Assembly (NCBI GenBank): GCA_963698885.1
Contig: CAVOSJ010000002.1
Location: 369,169 to 433,168, forward strand
Direction of reading: 5' to 3'
Length of the DNA stretch: 64,000 nucleotides
Source: JBARKJ01 sp963698885
GTDB taxonomy: Bacteria; Nitrospirota; JACRHJ01
Below, piece by piece: positions 1 through 9,136 of the stretch. The notes below the pieces were generated by a model, which worked only from the letters and a program-made list of their open reading frames with translations, did not search any database and was not told the DNA's origin. Position numbers and translations under genes: made by a program. Position 1 is the first letter of the stretch. Every line of letters starts with the position of its first letter.

Positions 1-1068
1 TTAATCGGCCTTATCGAGGGCGTTGCGGAGTCCACCGCCAGCATCCTCAAAATTTTTTCCGGCTGGCTGTCGGACAGGTTAGGCAAGCGAAAGGGCCTGA
101 TGGCGGGCGGTTACGGCTTATCCACCTTGAGCCGCCCCATAATCGCGCTCGCTACCGGCTGGCATGTAGTGCTGGTGGGGAGGTTCCTGGACCGGGTCGG
201 CAAGGGAGTGCGCACCGCGCCCAGGGACGCCATCATAGCCGAGTCCACCGAAGCTTCCCGTTACGGCGCGGCCTTCGGCTTCCACCGCGCGATGGATACG
301 TTCGGAGCGGTTATCGGCCCCGCGACGGCGTTCTTCCTGCTGGAGGCCTTCTCAGGCGACTTCCGCAAGGTCTTCTGGGTCTCGATGATACCGGCTGTTA
401 TCGCGGTCGTCGTCATTATCCTTTTCATTAAGGAGAAAAAACTTAAGCCCAGGGGAAACGCAGCTCCGCCCAAGTTTTCCTGGAGCGTCTTAAGCGGCAG
501 GTTCAGGTTCTACGTCATAATCGTGACCATATTCTCCATCGGCAACTCAAGCGACGCCTTCCTTATCCTGCGCGCGCAGGGGGTGGGCATCAGGCCGCTG
601 ACAATCCCCATCGTGTATATGGTGTACAATACGATTTATTCGCTGACTTCGATGCCCGCCGGGATCGCGGCGGACAAGTTCGGCAGGAAGCGCATAATCC
701 TGATCGCGTTTTTCATGTTCGCGGCAATCTATTACGGGTTCGCGAGGTTCGCGGATATCCGGAGCGTATGGCTGCTCTTCGGCGCGTACGGCCTCTTCAT
801 GGGCATGACGGACGGCATACAGAAAGCCTATTTAGCGGAGGTGATACCGAAGGAGTTCAAGGCGACCGCCTTCGGGATATACAACATGGCGGTGGGCCTG
901 GCGCTTCTCCCGGCGAGCCTCATCGGCGGCTGGCTCTGGGACCACGTCTCCCCCGCCGCGACGTTCTATTACGGCGCGATAATGGCGCTCGTCTCGGCTG
1001 GCGCTGTTTATTATATATATAATTGTTTATGGGAAGGGGAACAGGAAAGCGGCTGTTTAAGGAAATAA
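1..1068 (+). CDS. MFS transporter, N-terminus cut by window edge
   Basis: Inner-membrane secondary transporter of the major facilitator superfamily. The frame is open from base 1, so the gene begins before the window; about 355 residues remain. The first visible residues contain the MFS helix 2-3 loop signature (GWLSDRLGKRKG, near bases 61-99), and its second-half counterpart ADKFGRKR lies near base 675, so roughly helices 2-12 are present. The ATG at base 100 falls inside the first signature and is not a start. A strong hairpin follows the stop and is shared with convergent folD. The substrate cannot be read from the sequence; a drug or metabolite exporter is the default guess for this type. 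Confidence 0.85.
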   Translation, partial: LIGLIEGVAESTASILKIFSGWLSDRLGKRKGLMAGGYGLSTLSRPIIALATGWHVVLVGRFLDRVGKGVRTAPRDAIIAESTEASRYGAAFGFHRAMDTFGAVIGPATAFFLLEAFSGDFRKVFWVSMIPAVIAVVVIILFIKEKKLKPRGNAAPPKFSWSVLSGRFRFYVIIVTIFSIGNSSDAFLILRAQGVGIRPLTIPIVYMVYNTIYSLTSMPAGIAADKFGRKRIILIAFFMFAAIYYGFARFADIRSVWLLFGAYGLFMGMTDGIQKAYLAEVIPKEFKATAFGIYNMAVGLALLPASLIGGWLWDHVSPAATFYYGAIMALVSAGAVYYIYNCLWEGEQESGCLRK

Positions 1069-1070
1069 AA

Positions 1071-1097
1071 AAAAGGCCGACCATTGGTCGGCCTTTT
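1071..1097. terminator. Bidirectional terminator between MFS gene and folD
   Basis: A 12-bp perfect stem (AAAAGGCCGACC / GGTCGGCCTTTT) with a 3-base loop lies between the convergent MFS and folD genes. It has A-runs on one side and T-runs on the other, so it can terminate transcription from both directions. Confidence 0.9.
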
Positions 1098-1113
1098 CTA
1101 ATCCTTCTCGATA

Positions 1114-2028
1114 TTACGCTATCCCGTGCTGTATCTTGCAGGCGCGGAGCGCGTTCTTCATAAGCATCATGTTCGTGACGGAGCCGACGCCGCCGGGTAC
1201 GGGGGAGATGGCGGATGCCACTTCTTTCACGTTCTCGAAGTCCACGTCGCCGACCGTCTTTGTCTTGGGCTTGCCTTTATCGTTTAATACCGGCTTGCCT
1301 TCGGCGTCCAGCACGTTAACTCGGTTTATGCCCACGTCTATCACTATCGCGCCGGGCTTGACCATGTCCTTCGTCACAAGGCCCGCCTTGCCCGCGGCTA
1401 CTATAAGTATGTCCGCGCCCAGCGTGTGCTTCTTCGTGTTGCCTTTCTGGGAGGTGAAGATATGGACGTTGGACGTGGTGGCGTTACGGTTCAGCGCGAT
1501 GAGCATCACGGGCTTGCCGACGATGTTGCTATGCCCGACCACGACTATCTCCGCGCCGGTAAAATCGACGCCAAGCCTGTCCAGCATCTCGATGCAGGCA
1601 GACGGAGTGGCGGGCGGGAAGGTAGGCTCGCCCAGGACCAGCTTGCCCATGTTGGACGGATGGAAGCAGTCGATGTCTTTATTGACGTCGATGGAGTTGA
1701 TGATGGACGAGTCGCTTATCTGCGCCGGGAAGGGCCGGAGCGGAAGGATGCCGGACACGGATTTATCCGCGTTGAGCTTTTTTACCGCTTCGACGACCTC
1801 CGCCTCCGAGGCCGTCTCGGCGGGGTTCGCGTTTATGTAATTGAAGCCCACCTCGGCGCAGTTCTTCTCGACCTGGCCCCGGTACATCTTCGCGCCGTAG
1901 TTGTCTCCCACTAAAAGCGTCGCGATGCCCGGCACGATACCCTTTGCCTTCAGGGCTTCGACTTCCTTGATTATCTCGAGCTTTATCTCCTCGCCGATCT
2001 TGTTCCCGTCAATAATTGTCGCAGACAT
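1114..2028 (-). CDS. folD: FolD-family methylenetetrahydrofolate dehydrogenase, cyclohydrolase residues lost
   Basis: Cytosolic NAD(P)-dependent 5,10-methylene-THF dehydrogenase of one-carbon metabolism, 304 residues. The Rossmann part is normal (GHSNIVGKPV, PGAIVIDVGINR, PVPGGVGS) with a short insertion near residue 240. The active site is unusual. Aligned by eye to E. coli FolD, the Tyr is kept (Y49), but the catalytic Lys of the YxxxK motif is Val (YRGQV, V53) and the Gln of the VQLPLP motif is Leu (L97, in ILPLRPFP). The Asp of DxDGF is kept (D120), although the following Gly is Cys. In the family that Lys is needed for cyclohydrolase activity, so this protein is probably dehydrogenase-only. 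The gene lies 10 bases after fchA with a G-rich ribosome site. Confidence 0.9.
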   Translation of the reverse strand: MSATIIDGNKIGEEIKLEIIKEVEALKAKGIVPGIATLLVGDNYGAKMYRGQVEKNCAEVGFNYINANPAETASEAEVVEAVKKLNADKSVSGILPLRPFPAQISDSSIINSIDVNKDIDCFHPSNMGKLVLGEPTFPPATPSACIEMLDRLGVDFTGAEIVVVGHSNIVGKPVMLIALNRNATTSNVHIFTSQKGNTKKHTLGADILIVAAGKAGLVTKDMVKPGAIVIDVGINRVNVLDAEGKPVLNDKGKPKTKTVGDVDFENVKEVASAISPVPGGVGSVTNMMLMKNALRACKIQHGIA

Positions 2029-2038
2029 TCAAACCCCC

Positions 2039-2665
2039 CTATCCAATTTTATCGTACGTTATTTTTACTACCTTCTCTCTTAATTCCCCGGACTCCTTCA
2101 TCATCGAAAGCGTGGAGTCCCATTTCTCTTTCACGTATGCCGCATCCTTTATCGACACCAGGTTTATGCGCACGTTCATGGCGGCGGCCTGCACGGCGGC
2201 GTCCGCGAAAACTGCCGCGACCCCAGCGTCCGATACCGCGCCTTTATTCCCCTTTTCCCCCGCCGCGACACATAGCCTGGCCACTTCCAGAGAGCGCAGT
2301 CCTATCGAAAAAGGAGTCTCCGTCGCCGCCTTAAGCCCCTCCTGGATCTTTACGTCACGGAAGGCCTTCTGCTCGTCGGTATCCTTCGGCAGCTTATATG
2401 CTGCCCCAGCCGCCGCGAACGCCTCCGTATCCTCCTGAAGGAGCCGCATCAGGTCCGCACGGAGCCTCTCCGACTCGTCCTTTATCCCCTCGATCTCAGC
2501 CTGGACATCCGCGTACTTCTCCTTCCCCAGCGTGAGGTAGCACACCATCCCCACCAGCGCCGCCGCCTCCGAGCCTACAAGGGCCGCCGCGCTTCCGCCT
2601 CCGGGTTCAGGTGATTTGGACGACAGCTTGTCCAGAAAATGTCGCATCGGCATATCGACGTACAT
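2039..2665 (-). CDS. fchA: Methenyltetrahydrofolate cyclohydrolase (FchA / cyclodeaminase family)
   Basis: A 208-residue cytosolic protein of the formiminotransferase-cyclodeaminase C-domain family, which converts 5,10-methenyl-THF to 10-formyl-THF. The N-terminal signature is clear: PMRHFLDKLSSKSPEPGGGS followed by AAALVGSEAAALVGMVCYLT, then the all-helical body. The frame extends 24 codons upstream, but the start at base 2665 (MYVDMPMRHF) has a GGAGGG ribosome site and matches the family start. It is first in a two-gene operon with folD, 10 bases apart. Because FolD here lacks its cyclohydrolase Lys, this gene probably supplies that step. Confidence 0.88.
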   Translation of the reverse strand: MYVDMPMRHFLDKLSSKSPEPGGGSAAALVGSEAAALVGMVCYLTLGKEKYADVQAEIEGIKDESERLRADLMRLLQEDTEAFAAAGAAYKLPKDTDEQKAFRDVKIQEGLKAATETPFSIGLRSLEVARLCVAAGEKGNKGAVSDAGVAAVFADAAVQAAAMNVRINLVSIKDAAYVKEKWDSTLSMMKESGELREKVVKITYDKIG

Positions 2666-2852
2666 CTTTACCCTCCATAAGGAAAATTCACTACTTGTAA
2701 CGTTTTTGGACTCGTAACGGATTTGATTTTTTAACATAATCGGTTTTCCGGGTCAAGACTAATTTGACTCGGGGAGTGGGGCTGTTATAATAATTAAATA
2801 GGTATAAATATAAATTGACCCCCCTTTTTGAAGCAATAAGCCTCGCCAAACC

Positions 2853-2949
2853 GTTACTTTTCTTTCGAGAAAGAAAAGTAACACAAAAGAAAGCTGGATT
2901 GTTAAAAGCCCAAAAGTTTTTGGTGTTACCTTTTTCCCAAAAAGGTAAC
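2853..2949. repeat. Double-hairpin intergenic element
   Basis: Two perfect hairpins lie 42 bases apart upstream of the secreted-protein gene. The first (2853-2882) has a 14-bp stem GTTACTTTTCTTTC and a 2-base loop. The second (2925-2949) has an 11-bp stem GTTACCTTTTT around CCC. The second hairpin and its flank recur in inverted orientation at 63746-63769 after acs, so this is a dispersed repeat. The bases upstream (about 2738-2850) hold no gene I can support. Confidence 0.75.
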
Positions 2950-2970
2950 GGTTTACCGTTGGAGGAGTTT

Positions 2971-3402
2971 ATGTCCGGCAAAACGGTTTTATTAGTCCTG
3001 GGTCTGCTGTTTTATTTCGCGGGCGAAGCTTACGCGGGGAACGCCTTTATAATAGAGCTGAAAAACGGGAACTGCATCGACGCGAACTCCTGCACTGTCG
3101 AAGGGGAAAAGCTGGTCCTGCGCTATCCGCTGGGCGAGGCGGAGATAGAGCTGGGTTCTGTAAAAAGGATTCTAATATCGGGGCCTTCGCCAATGGAGGG
3201 GCCTTTCCGGACTAAGGGGCAACCAGAATTTGGGCATCTTTTGCCCGTAAAAGGGCCGGCTAAATCAGCCGGGGGGATGACGGCGTCCGGCGAGCCGGTG
3301 GAGATATGGAATGCGGATGAGAAAGAGAAGGAACATGACAGGCTGATTGAGAAGCTGGCGGAGGCGGAGGCAAACGAAGAGGAACATGATGAAAGTAAAT
3401 GA
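2971..3402 (+). CDS. Secreted protein with LKNGN domain, paralog 1
   Basis: Unrecognised 143-residue exported protein. The start at 2971 follows GGAGGAG; the open frame extends further upstream but there crosses the hairpin repeat. Residues 1-22 form a signal peptide ending near AYA. A compact module follows: ELKNGNCIDANSCTVEGEK, then RYPLGEAEIELGSVKRI. This resembles small beta domains with an LKNG motif found in many bacterial secreted proteins. The tail after residue 75 is low-complexity and ends in an acidic, helical Lys/Glu-rich stretch. The same module occurs in the next gene, so the two arose by tandem duplication. The Cys in each module may form disulfides. The function is unknown. 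Confidence 0.75.
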   Translation: MSGKTVLLVLGLLFYFAGEAYAGNAFIIELKNGNCIDANSCTVEGEKLVLRYPLGEAEIELGSVKRILISGPSPMEGPFRTKGQPEFGHLLPVKGPAKSAGGMTASGEPVEIWNADEKEKEHDRLIEKLAEAEANEEEHDESK

Positions 3403-3421
3403 TATGCGTTGATATTTGTTC

Positions 3422-3449
3422 TTGACTATTTCACAGGAGCGGTTATATT
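3422..3449 (+). promoter_or_regulatory. Sigma-70-like promoter for paralog 2
   Basis: TTGACT, a 16-base gap and TATATT lie about 42 bases before the ATG at 3492, so the second paralog can be transcribed on its own. This is a match by eye to the -35/-10 consensus. Confidence 0.55.
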
Positions 3450-3491
3450 ACACCAAACACGAATCATTCTTAATCCGCGGTAAAATTTGTC

Positions 3492-3959
3492 ATGCTGAAA
3501 TTTGTATTGCCTGTACTTTTTTCCCTGTTTTTTTTAGTGCCCCCCGCATTCGGACAGGAAAAATCCTGCGTCGTAACCCTGAAAAACGGGAACACTATAA
3601 ACGCCGATTCGTGCCGCGTCAAAGACGGCCGGATTTATTTGAAATACCACCTCGGCGAAGTATCTTTCGACCTGTCGAAGGTTAAATCCATAACTGGCGG
3701 AGACGGCAGTTCCAATTTTCTACAGGACAAGGGGAAAGACCAGCCCCTCCGGACTGCCCGATCAGCCTCTATGAACGCGCAGCCGCCCGAGGAAAACTCC
3801 CCGGCCCAGGTAGAAAAAGACCATAAATTCAATGACTTCTTTGACAAATACTGGCAGGCCGACGAGAAGGGGCAGGCGGAGATGGACAAGCAGATGGATA
3901 AAGTATTCTCCGATTATTTCGATGACTCGGACTCGGACCAGCCATCCCAAGACAATTGA
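3492..3959 (+). CDS. Secreted protein with LKNGN domain, paralog 2
   Basis: Unrecognised 155-residue exported protein. It has a signal peptide to about residue 21 (PPAFGQ), then a module nearly identical in pattern to the preceding gene: TLKNGNTINADSCRVKDGR, then KYHLGEVSFDLSKVKSI. The rest diverges completely: a hydrophilic linker, then an acidic Asp/Gln-rich helical tail ending in DSDSDQPSQDN. It carries its own promoter-like sequence, and the ribosome site is weak. Conservation of only the module implies that it is the functional unit, with the tails acting as spacers or charge-based binding parts. The function is unknown. Confidence 0.7.
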   Translation: MLKFVLPVLFSLFFLVPPAFGQEKSCVVTLKNGNTINADSCRVKDGRIYLKYHLGEVSFDLSKVKSITGGDGSSNFLQDKGKDQPLRTARSASMNAQPPEENSPAQVEKDHKFNDFFDKYWQADEKGQAEMDKQMDKVFSDYFDDSDSDQPSQDN

Positions 3960-4125
3960 AATATTTTAAGGCGGCAGAGAATCGATTTACCTGTCCAGAG
4001 CGACAGCGAAGACAGAAATGACTTACCGTCAGAGCGTAGCAGGAAAGGAAGGTGCAGGGAATATTTATTGGAATTTTGGTCGCATTGACTGCAAACATAG
4101 CATTATGTCGAAAGGAGAGTTCTAA

Positions 4126-5797
4126 ATGAAGAGATTTTTGATTTTATTTATACTTTAGCCGCTTTCCTGGCGATACCCGCCATATCCTCGGCTCGGGTAA
4201 CAACAGGCGCGGGAGTCGTCCCGACACTGACGATTCAGGCCAACTCTATCAATGGATCCGGTAATAACCAGTCCACAGTAATGACGACGCAAAACTTTGC
4301 CTATACGAAGGGCGCTTTATTTTTTAACGTGTCCTCCGTGGATAATTCCGACGGCGGCGACGCCGGCAAAATGCAGCAATTTAAAGCCCAGTGTCTCCTT
4401 CGCGGGTTCCGCGTCTTCCACAGACCTCAGGCAAAACCACCACCATAAGCAACGTGTTCATGAACATGAGCGGTCTGGTGCTTAGCGCCGATAATAAGCC
4501 ATCGGCCGCGTTAGGCTGCGGGACCGTCAACGGCACGTTAACCATTATGGACGGCGGCACAGAGGTCAATGGCAACCCCGACCCCGTTCAGAACATGAGC
4601 TTCACCGGCTCCTACAAAATGAATGTCGCCCTCGCCGGGTTTGTTACGGATGGTCAAGGAGGCATAATCCCACGTCGGGGACCGGCCACCTTTACCATTA
4701 TCATTGCCGGCGTCAACGGCCCGGTTATCGACCCGGATACCGGTCTCCAGACTGGCACTACGCCGGAGCCGGTGGTTGTGAACGTAACGCTCGGTGCCAC
4801 TCCATTTAAAATCGGAACCGGCGGCACTGTTCCCGTTCCCGCTGGGACGGCCAACGTCACACGGCACCTGGAACGCGAACATAGTAAAGAGCGATTACTC
4901 AGAAAATGACGCAGTGACCCTGAATCTGGTGCAAAACGGAACCTCCCTGACAGGAACCTTAGGGGCAGGGGATAAAGGCACCCAATCGCTGATAGGCTCT
5001 GTCGTCGGCAAGGTCGTTACTCTGCAGTTTACCGACAGCAGTAAAGGTGAAACAAATACCTTTACAGGCACTTTGAACGCCACCGACGGGACGCTGTCCG
5101 GCACCTACAGGAGTTCATTGGGCTCGAGCGGGAACCTGGGGCGCGTCGAAAAGTACCCCCGCAGGGATTACAGGCAGTTGGAACGCAATCCCTACGTCTT
5201 CAATGGGCAAAGATGCAGGCCCGAGCACCCTCGTCCTGAGCCAATACGGCAGCGTTATTTTAGGATACAACAGCGACGGAGGCCCGCTTGCCGGCACTAT
5301 CAGCGGCACGACCACCAAGACCGTATCGTTCTCCATGTCGGACGGCAACGGCGGCATTGTCAAATTGACGGGAACCGTCCCAAATGGCGGGACTACCGCG
5401 TCCGGCTCATACACGGACATAAAGGGCGGAGCCCTCGACGACAAAGGGACCTGGACCGCGACGAAGGGCACGCCGCTAGTCACCACCTGGGGCTTGTATC
5501 ATACGCCGGAGCGGCGGGTCGCCGGAAGGTCCAGCCGTCGTCACCCTGATCCAGAACGGCAGCAGTCTCACAGGAACGCTGAACGATGGCCAGCACCTCA
5601 ATACGATTAATAATGGAACAATCGACGGCGACGGCAATATTTCCGTGAGCTTTACCGACGACGGCGGCACCTCGACAACCATAACGAGCTCCGTAACGTC
5701 CGACACCTTCGGCACGAGCGGGGCCACCATGTCCGGCACATACGTTTCCACCGGCACGCAACCCGAAACGGGGACTTGGAACGCGACGGAGAACTAA
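4126..5797 (+). pseudogene. Secreted beta-repeat protein, interrupted by several frameshifts
   Basis: One exported protein of about 555 residues is readable if several single-base shifts are undone. AAAGGAG precedes the ATG, and MKRFLILF runs into LAAFLAIPAISSA (signal peptide) after one missing T near 4152. Further shifts lie near 4390, 4433, 4866, 5132 and 5505. The second half contains three repeats of about 85-100 residues. Each starts like VTLxQNGxSLTGTL, passes through an FSMSDGNGG-type strand, and ends in SGTY plus GTWNA/GTWTA. This pattern suggests small beta-barrel or sandwich domains. The repeats stay well conserved across the shifts, which argues for recent inactivation or sequencing errors. 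The function is unknown. Confidence 0.6.
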
Positions 5798-5897
5798 GGT
5801 AACGGCCCTTAAATCCCATCATAGGGCGTGACGCCCCCGGCACGCCAGGGGTGTCGCGCACCGCAATAAGGGATGGGGGCGTTACTCATCAAATCAA

Positions 5898-5925
5898 AAA
5901 GGCCGGCGAGGAATCGCCGGCCTTT
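5898..5925. terminator. Bidirectional terminator
   Basis: A 12-bp perfect stem (AAAGGCCGGCGA) with a GGAA loop, T-rich on both outgoing strands, lies between the convergent beta-repeat gene and the PBP1A gene. The stretch before it (5798-5897) holds another GC-rich imperfect hairpin and no gene. Confidence 0.85.
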
Positions 5926-5953
5926 CTTTTATAATTCGAGCGTGCCCCTCTTT

Positions 5954-8299
5954 TTAATCCACGTCCTGCAGCAGCTTCATCTGTTTTTCCTGGTCTATGA
6001 CCGCCTTCGCGGGAACAGGGGGCGGCGAAGAGGATACCGGCTGCGCCTCGGGCATTGCGGAAACGTACTGGGTGGGAGCCGTACCTTTTTTGAATACCTC
6101 GCTTATCACCTTCTCGACTCGCGCCGGTAGGTAAAAGCCCCGTGGCTGCGTCTATCTCCACGAAATCGATGCCGTCCGGGATGGTGAAGTTATCAGGCGG
6201 ATATGCCGCCACCGCCGGGGCCATGAACCGTACCCATATGGGAAGCGCGGCCCTTGCGCCCGATTCGCCGTGCCCCAGGCCCTTGTCGTCGTCATGGCCC
6301 ACCCATACCCCGGCTACGAGGTTGGGGGTGTATCCGACGAACCATGCATCCTTGTAATCGTTGGTCGTCCCGGTCTTCCCGGCCACCGGCCTGCCGAGCG
6401 ACGAAGCCAGCGTGCCCGTCCCGCGCTGCACCGCATCTTGAAGCATGCTGGTAACCTGATAAGTCGTCTCGGTGGACAGGACCTGATCGTGCGTCGATTC
6501 GTGTTCCTCCAGCACATGGCCGCTTCTGTCGGATACACGCAGGATAGTAACCGGGTTTATGTCGTAGCCGCCATTGGCGAATGAGCAATAGGCCGTGGTC
6601 AGCTCAAGGGGTGTGACGCTTCCGGAGCCCAGCGCGAGGGTGAGGTTCCGGGCGAACGGCCCAGTCATCCCGAGCTTTGTCGCCAGGTCGATGACCTTCT
6701 GTACGCCGACCTCATGGAGAAGCTCTATCGTAACGACGTTCCTGGAGTAAACCAGCGCGTCGCGCAGACGGGTAGGCCCGTAATATTCCCTGTCGTAGTT
6801 TGCGGGTTTCCAGGTGTCGTTGTCGTAACTTCGGGGCTCGTCGTTTATGATGCTCGCCGGGGTAAAGCCGTTTTCCATCGCGACGGCATAGACAAGCGGC
6901 TTGAAAGCCGAACCCGGCTGCCTGTGGGCCATCGTGGCATGGTTATACTCGCTCCTCTGGAAATCCACACCGCCGACCAGTGCCTTCACCTTGCCCTCCC
7001 AGGGGTCGATGGCGACCAGCGCGGCCTGACAGACCGGTTCCTGTTCCAGCGTAAACGCGAGGCGCTTCGCCTTATCGAACCCTTTGGGTTTAACCTCGAT
7101 AACGTAACCCGGCTGAAGTATATCCGAAGGCTTCTTCTTTTTCTGGTCTCTGCCGGCGGCCCATTTCATGTCCGCCCACGAAAGGTACCCTTTGCCGCTG
7201 CGCGTAAATATCACCGCGCCCTTGTCATCTAACTTTAAGACGGTTGCCGCCACGACCTCGCCCGGCTGGAAGGAGGATGCTTTCGCCTGCTTTGTTTCCA
7301 GAAGCTTCTCGACTTCGTTCAGGTCTTTCTTAGCGACAGGCCCGCGCCAGCCCTGCCGTTTTTCCAGGTCCCGCACTCCCGACTCCACGGCCCGGTTTGC
7401 CGCGACCTGCATGCGGTAATCGATCGCCGTCTTTACGGTCAGGCCTTCCACATAAACCTTGTCGGCCCCGTATTTCTTCTCCAGATATATCCTTATCTGC
7501 TCGACCAGGTACGGCGCGACCTCCTCGTTCGCCCGGAGGTTCTTCAGGACAAGCGGCTGGGCCATCGCCACGCTCGCCTGTCCGCGGGAGATAAGCCGTT
7601 CCTCGGCCATCCTCGTCAGCACCAGCTCCTGGCGTTTCTTCGCCGTCCCATATCGTTGTAAGGCGAATAGCCCTGGGGGGAGCGGATAAGGCCCGCTATC
7701 ATGGCGGATTCGGCAAGGCTCAGGTCGCCTACGTGCTTTCCGAAAAACGTCCGTGCCGCCATCTCGACGCCGTATGCGCCGTGGCCGAAATATATCTTGT
7801 TTAAATACAGCTCCAGTATCTCGTCCTTCGTCAGGCTCTGCTCGATTTTCCGGGCGAGCATCATCTCCTTGAGCTTTCGGCTGACGCTCTTTTCCGGCGT
7901 CAGGAAATAAACCTTGGCGAGCTGCTGCGTGATGGTGCTCCCGCCCTCCTTGAAGCTTAAAGAGATGACGTCCTTCACCATCGCGCGCGCGATGCCCTGG
8001 AAGTCCAGTCCGCCGTGCTCATAGAACCGGGCGTCCTCGATAGCCACCACGGCCTTCTTAAGGCTGTCCGGCATCTGCGAAAGCGGCACGAATATCCCCC
8101 GGTCAACCTTTATCCGGCCAATCAGGTGGTCGTCTTCGGAGAACACCTGCGTGCCGATGGGGGATTTATAGTTCTTCAGCGAGCTTATCTGGGGCAGGTC
8201 GTGTTTTACGGTATTTATCACCGCATAGCTTGCCCCGCCGGTAATGGCGATCAGGGCTATAACTACGAATACTATTATCTTTATCTTTCTTATTGTCAT
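5954..8299 (-). CDS. mrcA: Penicillin-binding protein 1A, bifunctional, split by two frameshifts
   Basis: Class A PBP (about 780 residues) that polymerises and cross-links peptidoglycan from the inner membrane. It begins at 8299 (MTIRKIK, AGGAAAG upstream) with one membrane helix. The GT51 domain has EDARFYEHGGLD, GGSTITQQLAK and LELYLNKIYFGHGAYGVE. The transpeptidase has the SxxK motif in GSAFKPL, SRN, and AGKTGTTNDYKDAW. Two single-base shifts break the frame: near 7640, after SPYNDM, and near 6130, after GLLPTGA. Past the second, the natural C-terminus reads EKVISEVFKKGTAPTQ and ends with TAA at 5954. All catalytic motifs are intact, so the shifts look like assembly errors in an essential-class gene. 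Confidence 0.85.
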
Positions 8300-8405
8300 T
8301 CTGATTTCTCTTTCCTGTTGCCAAGTAAAAAAAGACGGTTCAAAATGATAGCACTGTAGGGAAATTAATGCAACAGGAAGAGAGAAATTGTAATCCCCGC
8401 CGACC

Positions 8406-9128
8406 TCACGGAGCAGGCCTGGCGCCCGTCGAATATGCCGCAAGCGCCCTGCGCGCGATGCGCGTCACGAAAACGGTCACGACAACCGTGGCGAGGAACC
8501 CGACGCCGTAAAGGACCCATTCGCCGGTCGTCCTGGCGCGTCCCCCGGCGCCGAGCTTTGCAAGGTCTCCCGCGAGGGAGCCGATATAGACATACATGAC
8601 CGTCACGGGCATCATCCCTATCCATGACGCGAAGAAATAGTCCCGGAGAGATACCTTCGTTAGCCCGTATGCGTAGTTAAGGAGGACGAACGGAAATACG
8701 GGCGACAGACGAGTAAGCCCGACTATCTTCCAGCCCTCTCTGGCTACCGCCTCGTCTATCGACTGAAACTTCCGGTTGCCCTCTATCTTCCTGGCAACCC
8801 AGTCCCGGGCCAGGTACCTCCCCACAAGGAACGCGGCGGTCGCGCCCAGCGTGGCCGATATGGACACTATGACAGAGCCCTCGACCACGCCGAAGATGGC
8901 GCCCGCCCCAAGTGTCAGGATCGCGGCGGGGAACAACAGAATGCAGGCGGCGATATAAATTATTATGAATATTACCGGCCCCCACATACCCAGGCCGGAG
9001 ACCCACTGAAGAGCGCCAGTCAGCAGTTCCTGGAAGTGGAGGTATTTCGAGCCCGCTACAAGCAGGGCGACGACTATGGCCGCCGCGGCCAGCCTGATTA
9101 TCAACCCCTTTTTCTCAGGTGCGCTCAT
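8406..9128 (-). CDS. TVP38/TMEM64 family (DedA-like) membrane protein
   Basis: A 240-residue inner-membrane protein with about six hydrophobic segments. The SNARE-associated/DedA core is recognisable: PAAILTLGAGAIFG, then SATLGATAAFLVGRYLARDW, then RLSPVFPFVLLNYAYGLT. Members are thought to act in lipid scrambling or membrane homeostasis; the bacterial role is not settled. It lies 8 bases after the msrAB stop, so the two are probably co-transcribed. Confidence 0.85.
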   Translation of the reverse strand: MSAPEKKGLIIRLAAAAIVVALLVAGSKYLHFQELLTGALQWVSGLGMWGPVIFIIIYIAACILLFPAAILTLGAGAIFGVVEGSVIVSISATLGATAAFLVGRYLARDWVARKIEGNRKFQSIDEAVAREGWKIVGLTRLSPVFPFVLLNYAYGLTKVSLRDYFFASWIGMMPVTVMYVYIGSLAGDLAKLGAGGRARTTGEWVLYGVGFLATVVVTVFVTRIARRALAAYSTGARPAP

Positions 9129-9136
9129 GACCTATT

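Noticed and set aside
2691..2981. Minus-strand frame reading through the double-hairpin repeat
   Set aside because: Made of repeat sequence (Lys/Asn runs), no start signal; the repeat explains it.
4297..4485. Separate small gene in the beta-repeat region
   Set aside because: Its useful part (SVSFAGSASSTDL) fits as the missing link of the larger frameshifted protein.
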